Origin: Faecalibacterium sp. I4-1-79
GTDB taxonomy: Bacteria > Bacillota > Clostridia > Oscillospirales > Ruminococcaceae
Direction of reading: 5' to 3'
Length of the DNA: 64,000 nt
Assembly (NCBI RefSeq): GCF_023347235.1
Contig: NZ_CP094467.1
Span: 2,356,001-2,420,000, forward strand
This document shows, piece after piece, positions 35,766 to 43,776 of the stretch; within the stretch, counting starts at the first letter, position 1, and the number at the start of each line of letters is the position of its first letter. The notes below the pieces were generated by a model that searched no databases, was not told the origin of the DNA, and was given only the letters and a program-made list of their open reading frames with translations. A program made the translations under genes and the position numbers.

Positions 35766-37027
35766 GCGAACTTTATGATATTTTGACCGAGACCCCTCCC
35801 ACAAAGGTGGTGCTGCTGGCACTGGATCAGGGACTTTGGGACTGCGAGCGCAGTCTGGCAGAGCTTTCTGCCCTGTGCGAGGCCAACCACATGGAAGCCG
35901 TGGCGCAGATCACCCAGAAGCGCCAGACCCCGGAGACCGGCATCGTGCTGGGCAGCGGCAAGCTGGAGGAGGCCTCCCTTGCCGCCCAGACGCTGGGCGC
36001 GGAATGCGCCGTGTTTGACGGCGAGCTGACCGGCAGCCAGATCCGCAACATCTCCAACGCGCTGGGCGGGCTGGAGGTCATCGACCGCACCATGCTGATC
36101 TTGGAGATCTTCCGCAGCCGCGCCGTGACCAACGAGGGCAAGCTGCAGACCGAGCTGGCGCTGCTGCGCTACCGTCTGCCCCGCCTGCAGGGCATGGGCG
36201 AGGCGTTGAGCCGTCAGGGCGGCGGCGGTGGCGGTGGCGGCGGTGCCCGCCGCGGTGCCGGTGAGACCAAGCTGGAGTTGGACCGCCGCCATGTGCACGC
36301 CCGCATTGATGCGCTGGCCGAGAAGCTGGCCGAGATGGAAAAGCGCCGGGGCGAGAGCCGCAAGGCCCGCGCCAAGACCGGGATGCCTGTGGTAAGCCTT
36401 GTGGGCTACACCAACGTGGGCAAATCCAGCCTGATGAACGCCCTGTGCGGCCCCAGCGTAGCCGAAGCCGATATGCTGTTTGCCACACTGGACCCCACCA
36501 GCCGCAAGCTGGTGCTGCCCAGCGGCATGGCGGTGCTGCTGGTGGACACAGTAGGCTTTGTGTCCCGCCTGCCCCACAATCTGGTGGAGGCGTTCAAGTC
36601 TACCTTGGAGGAAGCCGCATGGTCTGATGTGATCATCCGGGTTGCAGACGCCGGGGACGAGCAGCGCGAGGAGCAGCTTTCTGTCACCGACGAAGTGCTT
36701 GACGGGCTGGACTGCGCCGATATCCCCCGCCTGACCGTGTACAACAAGTGCGACAAACCCAACACCCTGAGCTTTGACCCCGACATCCTGCTGACCAGCG
36801 CCAAGACCGGCTACGGGCTGGACAAGCTGCTGCAAAAGCTGGACGAGGTGCTCAGCGACCGGGTGCACACCATCCGGGTTCTGCTGCCCTACGACAAGCT
36901 GGGGCTTGCCGCCCCCATGCGGGAGCGCGGCAGCGTACAGGTGGAAGAATACCGGGAGGACGGGCTGTATCTGGAAGGCATCGTCAAGACCGAGGACCTG
37001 CACTGCTTTGAGGGCTATCTGGTCTGA
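35762..37027 (+). CDS. hflX: ribosome-associated GTPase HflX
   Basis: 421-aa HflX GTPase, which splits stalled or hibernating ribosomes. The N-terminal HflX domain includes GIVLGSGKLEEA and FDGELTGSQIRN; GETKLELDRR leads to the coiled arm; the G domain has GYTNVGKSS (G1), DTVGF (G3), YNKCD (G4) and TSAKTG (G5). An uninterrupted nine-glycine run lies between the barrel and the arm. Start is TTG 35762 within the GNAT stop region, so coupling is expected. It is followed by the composite hairpin element at 37037. Confidence 0.95.
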   Translation: MSELYDILTETPPTKVVLLALDQGLWDCERSLAELSALCEANHMEAVAQITQKRQTPETGIVLGSGKLEEASLAAQTLGAECAVFDGELTGSQIRNISNALGGLEVIDRTMLILEIFRSRAVTNEGKLQTELALLRYRLPRLQGMGEALSRQGGGGGGGGGARRGAGETKLELDRRHVHARIDALAEKLAEMEKRRGESRKARAKTGMPVVSLVGYTNVGKSSLMNALCGPSVAEADMLFATLDPTSRKLVLPSGMAVLLVDTVGFVSRLPHNLVEAFKSTLEEAAWSDVIIRVADAGDEQREEQLSVTDEVLDGLDCADIPRLTVYNKCDKPNTLSFDPDILLTSAKTGYGLDKLLQKLDEVLSDRVHTIRVLLPYDKLGLAAPMRERGSVQVEEYREDGLYLEGIVKTEDLHCFEGYLV

Positions 37028-37036
37028 TAGGCGCAT

Positions 37037-37134
37037 ACGATTTAAATAGCCTCCGCTGCGCTCTGGCTATCATCAGCGGAATAGTATTTTGATATAGAGC
37101 AAACCCGGAAAGTCTGCGGACTTTCCGGGTTTGC
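37037..37134 (+). repeat. composite two-hairpin element A
   Basis: First hairpin AAATAGCC/GGCTATC (37044-37071), then an A/T-rich TATTTTGATATA linker, then a perfect 16-bp stem GCAAACCCGGAAAGTC (37099-37114) with TGCG loop. Same plan as elements B, C and D. It probably also ends hflX transcripts. Confidence 0.65.
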
Positions 37135-37234
37135 ATTTTCACGGGTGGAGTCGTGACCGGAAACAGCTGCTCCGCAGGGCAAGTCCATTGTTTACCGTTG
37201 CACCCTTTTGTGAAAAAGGAAAAAGCCCCAACAA

Positions 37235-37268
37235 ACACAAAAACCCGCCTGGCAGCGGGTTTTTGTGT
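37235..37268 (+). terminator. strong hairpin downstream of hflX
   Basis: ACACAAAAACCCGC/GCGGGTTTTTGTGT, 14-bp perfect stem, six-base loop. Between it and the Lrp gene only A/T-rich DNA with a promoter is seen. Confidence 0.7.
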
Positions 37269-37412
37269 ATAGAGGGGTGGGAAAGTATATAAAGTGGTGA
37301 ATCTCAATATCATTGGCAGACTTTTATTCATTGCGCTGCCTCGCATGATGTATTATACCCGTTTTTCTTTTCTTGTCAAACAGGATTTTCGGATTTTACT
37401 TTAAAATAATAC

Positions 37413-37441
37413 TTTACTTTTTCGCAAAAACTTTATATAAT
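37413..37441 (+). promoter_or_regulatory. promoter of the Lrp-type gene
   Basis: TTTACT (37413-37418), 17-bp spacer, TATAAT (37436-37441), leaving a ~110-base leader. Extra A/T-rich half-sites (TTTACTTTAAAATAAT) just upstream may serve Lrp autoregulation. Confidence 0.55.
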
Positions 37442-37558
37442 TAACATAGAATTTCAGAAACGAAATTTTATTCCATTTCCGTGGGTTTGCACAACATAAA
37501 AACTTTACTTTCAGAAAATTTTATACAATCCAACATATTTTTGAAGGAGGCTCCTCTT

Positions 37559-37999
37559 ATGGACGATCTTGACCGCAAAATTCTTACCCTTCTGGCCAAA
37601 AACGCACGGATGCCCGTCAAAGAAATTGCGGAGCAGGTGTCCCTTACCAGCCCGGCAGTCTCCAGCCGTATCCATAAGCTGGAAACGGACGGCATCATCA
37701 GCGGCTACACCGTCACGCTGAACCGTCCGGCAGACCGAATGTATGTGGATGCGCTCATCAGCCTTTCGGTGGCCCCCTCCAAACAGGATGCCTTTCTGGA
37801 GTTGCTGCAAAACAGCCGCGAGGTGCTGCAATGCTACCACGTTACCGGTGCGTACACCTTTCTGGTCAAGGTCAGCTGCGGCAGCATGGCACAGCTGGAG
37901 CATCTGATTTTGCAGTTCCAGAAGCTGGGCACCACCAGCACCCAGATCATCCTGTCCACCCCGGTGAACCACGGCGATCTGGACGCTTTGATGCTGTAA
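37559..37999 (+). CDS. Lrp/AsnC-family regulator
   Basis: 146-aa feast/famine regulator. The N-terminal helix-turn-helix is DRKILTLLAKNARMPVKEIA and VSLTSPAVSSRIHKLE; the C-terminal ligand-binding RAM domain follows (YHVTGAYTFLVKVSCGSM). ATG 37559 has GAAGGAGG upstream. Target amino acid and regulon cannot be read from sequence; the neighbouring lipoprotein gene has a separate leader. Confidence 0.92.
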   Translation: MDDLDRKILTLLAKNARMPVKEIAEQVSLTSPAVSSRIHKLETDGIISGYTVTLNRPADRMYVDALISLSVAPSKQDAFLELLQNSREVLQCYHVTGAYTFLVKVSCGSMAQLEHLILQFQKLGTTSTQIILSTPVNHGDLDALML

Positions 38000-38156
38000 A
38001 CGGACGCTGTTCATAAAACTGTTACTTTTTCCCTGCAATTTTGCGGTGCGGTGGTTCGTATCCAGAATAGCAGCCCAAAACCGGCACACACTACCTGTAA
38101 CGTGCGCGCCCGGCTGCGCCTTCCACACACAGCACTATGAAAGGAAATGCAATACT

Positions 38157-38714
38157 ATGAAAAAATTCATCGCCGCCCTGCTGGCAGGGCTGACCCTGTT
38201 TACTTTGGTGGGCTGCTCCGGCGGCAGCAAGGCCGACAGCTCCACCCCCAAGGACTACGCCCAGATCATCCACGACGCCCGCAGCGACGAGGACAACGAG
38301 TACGATATGATCTTCACCAAGGGCGAGGACGGCAAGTTTACCGCCATTGACGGTTACAGCGCCGAGTACGAGCCCGACCAGCTGAACGAAGAGATCCGGG
38401 ACATCCTGATGCCCCTGCTGAATCTGGAGGACGGCCAGTACACCGCCTTTGCCGCCAGCATTTCCAGCATGATGGTGCGCAGCTACGCCGTTGCCATCGT
38501 GAAGCCTGCCGAGGGCAAGACCGATGAGGTAAAGGCAGCACTGGAGGCCTACGTTGCCAGCGAGCAGCAATCCATGGAGCACTATCTGGAGGATCAGTAC
38601 CTCGTGGCCAAGGCTGCCACCGTCACCGTAGCCCCCACCGGCGAAGTGGTTCTGGTCTGCGCCGAGGATCACGACACCATTCTGGCGAACATTGAAAAGG
38701 CTCTCGCAAAATAA
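38157..38714 (+). CDS. DUF4358 lipoprotein
   Basis: 185-aa secreted lipoprotein. A lysine start, hydrophobic core and lipobox LVGC (Cys20) form a lipoprotein signal, followed by a Gly/Ser linker. The mature domain (YAQIIHDARSDEDNEYDMIF, SISSMMVRSYAVAIVKPAEG, VKAALEAYVASEQQSMEHYL) fits DUF4358 of Clostridia. AAAGGAAAT lies before ATG 38157. The function is unknown. It ends at a strong terminator. Confidence 0.85.
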   Translation: MKKFIAALLAGLTLFTLVGCSGGSKADSSTPKDYAQIIHDARSDEDNEYDMIFTKGEDGKFTAIDGYSAEYEPDQLNEEIRDILMPLLNLEDGQYTAFAASISSMMVRSYAVAIVKPAEGKTDEVKAALEAYVASEQQSMEHYLEDQYLVAKAATVTVAPTGEVVLVCAEDHDTILANIEKALAK

Positions 38715-38725
38715 TTTTCCCGCAT

Positions 38726-38771
38726 AAACCCCGGCCTTTGCAGTATGTTTCATCTGCAACGGCCGGGGTTT
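38726..38771 (+). terminator. bidirectional terminator
   Basis: AAACCCCGGCC / GGCCGGGGTTT with an inner TTGCAG/CTGCAA stem, then TTTTT. It separates the convergent lipoprotein and ABC operons. Confidence 0.8.
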
Positions 38772-38782
38772 GGTTTTTATGC

Positions 38783-39601
38783 TTATTCCAGATCCAGCTT
38801 ATTTTTCATCAGCCAGCTGGTAAGGACAAAATAGACTGCGCCGATCAGAATCGTTACAAGAAGGACGAGCCAGGGATTGCCGCTGGCGGAATAAGCCATC
38901 GGCATCGCTGCCACAGAGCCAACGATCACCCGGATCCCGCCGCCTGCATCCAGTTTGCCCTGAATCAGCTGCAACAGGAAGAAGGCCAGAATGCTGGCAA
39001 TCGTGGAATGGTTCCTGAACTGATGCCCGATCATGCAGGCGGCGTAGATACAGAGGATGAGGACTGCAACGCCCGCCAGACCAAGGACGATGATCCACGC
39101 CAGCTCGCTCCAGAATTCACCGCCGATGCTCTGGATCTCCTTCCAGCTGAATTTCAGGACATCGCCCCAGCCCGTCGTGATCGTCTCCCCATTGATGACC
39201 GTTTTGGAATCCTCGAAGGCGCCCAGGCCGACCAGCATCAGAAGGACGGACAGGATCCCGACCACTCCGCTGCAGATCACCCAGACCATGCTGGAAATGA
39301 GTTTGGACGCAACCAGCTGCTCTGGATGGACCGGAAGGGTGTGCATGAGATAGCCCTCCCGCCCCAACAGATTTTTGGTGAACCGCTGGATGATCGTCAC
39401 AATACAGACCACTCCGATGGCAACCCCGATGGCAAAGTAGGCAAACATCAGGTATGCCCAGATCTGGCTGCTGCCATTGTCCCAGACTTCGTCCCGCATC
39501 GAGATCCCCATTGCCAGCGCAACCAGCAGCCAGACCAGATACAGGCCGCCATAGGTCCGTCCGGTCGCCCGGAATTCATACTTCAACAGATTTTTCAGCA
39601 T
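38783..39601 (-). CDS. ABC-2-type transporter permease
   Basis: 272-aa membrane protein with six hydrophobic segments, starting MLKNLLKYEFRATGRTYGG, a typical opening of ABC-2 permeases of the YtrC/D type. It is third in the operon, and its start overlaps the ATPase stop by seven bases. With the ATPase and the GntR repressor upstream it forms a Ytr/Bcr-like unit often induced by cell-wall-active compounds. Substrate unknown. Confidence 0.85.
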   Translation of the reverse strand: MLKNLLKYEFRATGRTYGGLYLVWLLVALAMGISMRDEVWDNGSSQIWAYLMFAYFAIGVAIGVVCIVTIIQRFTKNLLGREGYLMHTLPVHPEQLVASKLISSMVWVICSGVVGILSVLLMLVGLGAFEDSKTVINGETITTGWGDVLKFSWKEIQSIGGEFWSELAWIIVLGLAGVAVLILCIYAACMIGHQFRNHSTIASILAFFLLQLIQGKLDAGGGIRVIVGSVAAMPMAYSASGNPWLVLLVTILIGAVYFVLTSWLMKNKLDLE

Positions 39602-40293
39602 TTGAATACCTCCCGGAAATATGCGTCCACGCTCATTCCCTCATTCTCACGGATCTCATCCACACTGCGGTGAGCAAAGACCGTTCCCTCTTTCAGGAAG
39701 ATGGCCTCATCCAGCACCGGCTCGATATCCTCGATCAGGTGGGTCGAGATGAGGACGGTCGCGTCCTTGCTGTAATTGGACAGGATGGTGTGCAGGATAT
39801 AATCCCGTGCCGCCGGGTCCACGCCGCCGATGGGTTCATCCAGCAGATAGAGCCGGGCATTCCGGCTCATGGCAAGGATGAGCTGCACCTTTTCCCGGTT
39901 GCCCTTGGAAAGGGTCTTGAGGACGTCTTTGGGGGAAAGTTCCAGATTTGCCAGCATCTCATTCGCCCGGGCCGGATCGAAGTCCTTATAGAAGTCCCCA
40001 AACATCTTCACCAGCTGCTCTACCCGCATCCAGCCGGGAAGCCAGTCGGCATCGGGCAGGTAGGATACGATCGCCTTGCTCTCCACGCCGGGCTTCATCC
40101 CGGCGATCCGGATGCTGCCGCTGTCAGGCTGCAGCAGACCGTTTGCCAGTTTGATCAGGGTGGTCTTGCCGCTGCCGTTCGGCCCCAGCAGGCCAACGAT
40201 CTTCCCAAAGCCGATGTGCAGATCCACACCGTCCAGCGCGGTTTTTGCGCCGTAGTGTTTTGTCAGCCCTTCACAGGTCAGAAGTTCACTCAT
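39595..40293 (-). CDS. ABC transporter ATP-binding protein
   Basis: 232-aa ATPase with Walker A GPNGSGKTT, signature LSKGNREKVQ and Walker B LYLLDEPIGG, then the H-loop (STHLIED). The short length and the LSKGN variant of the signature match the YtrB family. ATG 40293 lies inside the end of the repressor gene (40286), so the two are coupled. Confidence 0.92.
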   Translation of the reverse strand: MSELLTCEGLTKHYGAKTALDGVDLHIGFGKIVGLLGPNGSGKTTLIKLANGLLQPDSGSIRIAGMKPGVESKAIVSYLPDADWLPGWMRVEQLVKMFGDFYKDFDPARANEMLANLELSPKDVLKTLSKGNREKVQLILAMSRNARLYLLDEPIGGVDPAARDYILHTILSNYSKDATVLISTHLIEDIEPVLDEAIFLKEGTVFAHRSVDEIRENEGMSVDAYFREVFKC

Positions 40294-40663
40294 GATTCGG
40301 TTCTCCTTTCGTCTGACGGGCCAGCAATTCGGCGACCTGCGCCGGGCTGTACCCGATGCCCCGCATCTTTTCCAGAAATTCTTCCGCGAACTTTTCCGCG
40401 GTCGCGGCACGCAATTGTTCGATCAACATGGTATCCTCCGTCACATAGCGGCCCGCCGTCCGTTCGGTCCGGACAAGCCCCTCCGTTTCCAGCTGTGCCA
40501 GCGCACGCTGCATGGTATTCGGGTTCACCCCTGCGGCTGCGGCCATATCCCGCACCGAGTCAAGATGTCCTCCGGGCGGGTATGTCCCCGCAAGGATCTT
40601 CGCCTTCAACCGCTCTACCAGCTGCGCATAGATCGGACGGCTGGAATCAAATTGTTCACTCAT
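40286..40663 (-). CDS. GntR-family repressor (YtrA type)
   Basis: 125-aa regulator with a GntR winged helix (PIYAQLVERLKAKILAGTYP, SVRDMAAAAGVNPNTMQRAL, LETEGLVRTERTAGRYV) and only a short helical tail, the YtrA subgroup. It heads its own ABC operon and is expected to repress it. Minus-strand TTGACA (40733-40738) with A/T-rich -10 candidates at 40709-40716 and a repeated AATAC motif (TAATACAATAATAC, 40704-40717) mark the likely promoter/operator. Confidence 0.9.
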   Translation of the reverse strand: MSEQFDSSRPIYAQLVERLKAKILAGTYPPGGHLDSVRDMAAAAGVNPNTMQRALAQLETEGLVRTERTAGRYVTEDTMLIEQLRAATAEKFAEEFLEKMRGIGYSPAQVAELLARQTKGEPNHE

Positions 40664-40823
40664 CGTAGCCCTCCCTGCATTTTGTGTTTCTGTGTTAAGT
40701 GCCTAATACAATAATACTCATTTTTCAGATTGTGTCAAGGGGTTCATACAATTTTTTTAGCCAATTCTGTCACAGCTCCCCGGGCATTACCTTGCAAACG
40801 AGGGCAGGCGTTATCCGAGAGGT

Positions 40824-40851
40824 TTGCATTTTTGCGATAATATGATATACT
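40824..40851 (+). promoter_or_regulatory. promoter of the glycosyltransferase at 40886
   Basis: TTGCAT (40824-40829), 16-bp spacer, TATACT (40846-40851). Confidence 0.5.
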
Positions 40852-40885
40852 CTCTCTGTAATTGACGAAAACAGGAGTAACTTTT

Positions 40886-41887
40886 ATGATAAAAGCGACC
40901 ATCATTATCCCAAACATCAACGGCAAGGGCTGGCTGAAGGACTCCATCGAGTCCATCTACGCCCAGACTGAGCAGGATTTTGACCTGATCGTGGTGGACA
41001 ACGGTTCCACCGATGAAAGTCTGGAACAAGCCCGCAGCTACTGCACCCGCCCCAACTTTACCCTGATCGAAAACGGGCGCAACACCGGCTTTTCCTACGC
41101 AGTGAATCAGGGCATTGCCCGGGCGCAGAGCAAATATGTGGTGCTGTTCAACAACGACGCCTTTGCCGAGCCGCAATGGCTGGCAGAACTTTTGCGCACC
41201 GCCGATGCCGACCCCAAAATTTTTGCGGTGCAAAGCCTGATGATCCGGCACTTTGAGCGGGAACTGGCCGATGATGCCGGGGACTATGTAACATGGATGG
41301 GCTTTGCCTGCAAGACCGGCGATGGCCGCCGCGTCAGCCGCTACACCAAGCAAAAGCGCATCTTCTCGGCCTGCGGCGGCGCAGCGCTGTACCGCAAAAG
41401 CATTCTGGACGAGATCGGCGGCTTTGACGAGCACTTTTTTGCCTACTTTGAGGACGTAGACCTGAGCTGGCGCGCCAACAATGCCGGTTACAAAAACGTG
41501 CTCTGCCCCACTGCCAAGTGCTACCACATCTGCGGTGCCAGCACCGGTGCAGTGCGCTACAACGCCTTTAAAAGCCAGCAGAGCGGCCGCAACAGCATTC
41601 TGCTGCCGCTCAAAAACGAGCCGCTGCTGATGCTGGTACTCAACTTTATCCCGCTGGCGCTGGGCTATCTGCTCAAGTGCTACAAGTTCCACAAGCAAGG
41701 CTTTGGCGAAGCTTGGGACAAGGGCATGCACGAGGCATTTGCCCTGCTCAAAGCGGGCAAACTGGGCAAGCGCCCCTTCCGCTGGCGCGATCTGCCCAAC
41801 TACATCCTGATGGAGCTGTGGATGATCTGGAACATGGTGCCCTACCTGTGGTATCGGCTGGTGGTGGTACGGTTTGATTTGAGGTAA
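40886..41887 (+). CDS. family 2 glycosyltransferase (rhamnosyltransferase-like)
   Basis: 333-aa GT2 enzyme: TIIIPNINGKGWLKDSIES, VDNGSTDESL, VLFNNDAFAEP, and the catalytic EDVDLSWRA typical of the rhamnosyl/galactofuranosyl transferase branch. A hydrophobic stretch (LLMLVLNFIPLALGYLL) follows in the C-terminal part. ACAGGAG lies ~10 bases before ATG 40886. It is a single gene with its own promoter, ending near hairpin element B. Confidence 0.88.
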   Translation: MIKATIIIPNINGKGWLKDSIESIYAQTEQDFDLIVVDNGSTDESLEQARSYCTRPNFTLIENGRNTGFSYAVNQGIARAQSKYVVLFNNDAFAEPQWLAELLRTADADPKIFAVQSLMIRHFERELADDAGDYVTWMGFACKTGDGRRVSRYTKQKRIFSACGGAALYRKSILDEIGGFDEHFFAYFEDVDLSWRANNAGYKNVLCPTAKCYHICGASTGAVRYNAFKSQQSGRNSILLPLKNEPLLMLVLNFIPLALGYLLKCYKFHKQGFGEAWDKGMHEAFALLKAGKLGKRPFRWRDLPNYILMELWMIWNMVPYLWYRLVVVRFDLR

Positions 41888-41933
41888 CACACAGGCAGGA
41901 AGCCGTTTTCCGCTGCGCCCCTGCCGTGAAGAA

Positions 41934-42037
41934 GCACCCCGGGAAAATCCGCAGATTTTCCCGGGGTGCAAATTATAAATAGTCTTTCCGCTGAATATGG
42001 CCAAAGCGCATGCGTCGGCCATTCAAAATCGTCCCAC
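41934..42037 (-). repeat. composite two-hairpin element B
   Basis: Read on the minus strand: ACGATTTTGAATGGCC...GGCCATATT (stem at 41996-42023), AGCGGAA, the TATTTATAATTT linker, then a perfect 16-bp stem GCACCCCGGGAAAATC with TGCG loop (41934-41969). The stem sequence differs from element A (GGCC against AGCC) but pairing is kept. Confidence 0.65.
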
Positions 42038-42040
42038 GAT

Positions 42041-42080
42041 AAAAGGGACCGCTGCACAAGGCTGTGCAACGGTCCCTTTT
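42041..42080 (-). terminator. terminator of the membrane-anchored gene
   Basis: AAAAGGGACCGCTGCACA pairs with TGTGCA-CGGTCCCTTTT; it is a hairpin 11 bases after the stop at 42092 on the minus strand. Confidence 0.75.
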
Positions 42081-42091
42081 ATATTTACATT

Positions 42092-43000
42092 TTACGCTGC
42101 GGTGCTGGCGGCATCCTCAGCGGCGGGGGCTTCTGTCACGGCGCTGTCAGCGCCTGCTTCTGCCTGCGCTTCCGGCTGGACAGCCGAGGCAGCAGCCGAA
42201 TCTGCCGCAGCAGAGTCTCCGGCAGTGGCCAGAATGGCGTCCTGCACATCGCTTTCTGCCATAGGCTCCGGCTGCGCGGCAGCGGAACTTGCGGCGCTTT
42301 CGGGCTTGGTCTCGCTCTCGGTCAGGCCGGTCAGATACCAGCTGCCGCTCTGGCGCTCGAACAGGTAATCCATATACTTGGTGGGGGTGTCCGAGGAGGG
42401 GTTGATGATGCTGTCATCTGCGCTGGCGGTGGGGATATAGCCCACGGTAACGTGCAGCTTGCCGCTGCGCTTGAACAGCTTGACCACGGTGGCGCGGTAG
42501 TAGCCCACCGTACCGGTGATGGGGATCTTGTAGCACTGGGTGGTCTCGTCAAACTCGACGGTCATATCCTCCATGTCAAAGCTGCGGTGGGTCAGCTTGA
42601 AGCCGGGGCCCAGCAGCTTTGCCAGATAGGCATCCACTTCCACCGAGGGCAGCAGAAGCTGCTCGGTCTCGGGGTCGGTATTGTAGTTATCAAAGCCGCC
42701 TTGCGTCTCCTGAATACTGTACACACAGCCCCACACAGCTGCCTCCCGCAGGGTCAGGTCATTGATGTTCTCAATGCCGTCAAAGGGCATGGGGTCAAAC
42801 AATACCAGGCCTTCCAGCTTGTCCTCGTATTCCTGCTTTTGTGCGGTATCGTCAAACAGGTTTGCCACAAGGCCCACACCGGCCCGCAGCACCGTGATAA
42901 ACCCGATGAGCACCAGCACCGTGATCAGCAGACCCAAGGTCTGCCGCCAGCGGCGGCGCTTGATCCGGGCGTGTTCTTCCGGGGTGATCGTATTTTTCAT
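42092..43000 (-). CDS. membrane-anchored hypothetical protein with Ala-rich tail
   Basis: 302 aa. A charged N-terminus, one hydrophobic anchor at ~21-46 (LGLLITVLVLIGFITVLRAG), then an extracellular domain (VEVDAYLAKLLGPGFKLTHR, YKIPITGTVGYYRATVVKLF) of mixed strands, like small NTF2-type secreted domains. The last ~55 residues are low-complexity Ala/Glu/Ser, likely disordered. ATG 43000 is chosen over 43048 because it precedes MKNTITPEEHARIKRRR, a normal cytoplasmic lead-in. Function unknown. Confidence 0.75.
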   Translation of the reverse strand: MKNTITPEEHARIKRRRWRQTLGLLITVLVLIGFITVLRAGVGLVANLFDDTAQKQEYEDKLEGLVLFDPMPFDGIENINDLTLREAAVWGCVYSIQETQGGFDNYNTDPETEQLLLPSVEVDAYLAKLLGPGFKLTHRSFDMEDMTVEFDETTQCYKIPITGTVGYYRATVVKLFKRSGKLHVTVGYIPTASADDSIINPSSDTPTKYMDYLFERQSGSWYLTGLTESETKPESAASSAAAQPEPMAESDVQDAILATAGDSAAADSAAASAVQPEAQAEAGADSAVTEAPAAEDAASTAA

Positions 43001-43102
43001 TGGTCTGAATCTCCCAAAGTTTTTTGTCTGCCTAACAGTATACCACATCCGGCCGCAGAGTGCAAAACCTGTACCGGTGGTTTTTTTGTGAAAGCAGGCT
43101 TT

Positions 43103-43444
43103 TTATTCCCAGTCCTTCCATATCTCGGGCTGGTAGCCCACAGTGGCCTTGCGTCCGTTGCGCACGATGGGTGTCTTGAACAGCTGCTGGTTTTCAAACA
43201 GCTTGTCCTCCTTCTGCCAGTCCACCAGCGCGTCCAGCAGCGCAAGGGTCTGCTTGTCCTTTGCTGCCGGATTTACCAGCGCTTCCCAGCCGCCCAAGGC
43301 GCGCGCCACGTTATCAAACTCGCCCCGGCTCATGCCCTTTTCCTTCAGGTCGATCATCTGGAACTTGATGCCACGCTCCTTGAAATAGCGCTGCGCCTTT
43401 TTGGTATCAAAGCACTTGCTCGTGCCAAAGATCTGGATATTCAT
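43103..43444 (-). CDS. ArsC/Spx-family protein
   Basis: 113-aa thioredoxin-fold protein. The active-site region GTSKCFDTKKAQRYF has a single Cys11 followed by the CxxxK pattern, and FKTPIVRNGRKATVGY is the family end motif. It lacks the second Cys of Spx (CxxC), so it is nearer to ArsC-like reductases of unknown substrate (YffB/ArsC_like). AGGAGG precedes ATG 43444. Confidence 0.85.
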   Translation of the reverse strand: MNIQIFGTSKCFDTKKAQRYFKERGIKFQMIDLKEKGMSRGEFDNVARALGGWEALVNPAAKDKQTLALLDALVDWQKEDKLFENQQLFKTPIVRNGRKATVGYQPEIWKDWE

Positions 43445-43602
43445 CTTATCTCCTCCTGCCGGTTCCCGGCGGTCTTATTGTACCACACCGTAAACCGCTT
43501 GCATAGGCATAATTTGCGGCAAAACGGGCAATGCTTTCCGCAAAGACTAACTATTAAAAGTCAAGCCCCAAAATGAAAAAATCCGTCTGCCGACTGCTGC
43601 CC

Positions 43603-43720
43603 CTGACAAACAGCATTCAAATGCCATAATCAATGCAGCGAGGGCGACGGAGAGAATAGCAAAGCAAGCCCGGCCAACCCTCGCAGAAACAGAATAGCAT
43701 TTGAATGCTTCGGTTTGTCA
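43603..43720. ncRNA. nested hairpin, structured non-coding element
   Basis: TGACAAAC (43603-43610) pairs with GTTTGTCA (43713-43720); inside it GCATTCAAATGC (43613-43624) pairs perfectly with GCATTTGAATGC (43697-43708), and inside that GCGAGGG pairs with CCCTCGC. It makes a ~118-base multi-helix unit between the ArsC-like gene and the IS110 3' end. It may be part of the element or an independent RNA. The rest of 43445-43602 shows nothing. Confidence 0.45.
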
Positions 43721-43776
43721 AGGGTTCGCTGCGCCAGCTAAGTTGTTCTTGGATTTGGCTCAGGCTCTGGAGAGAA

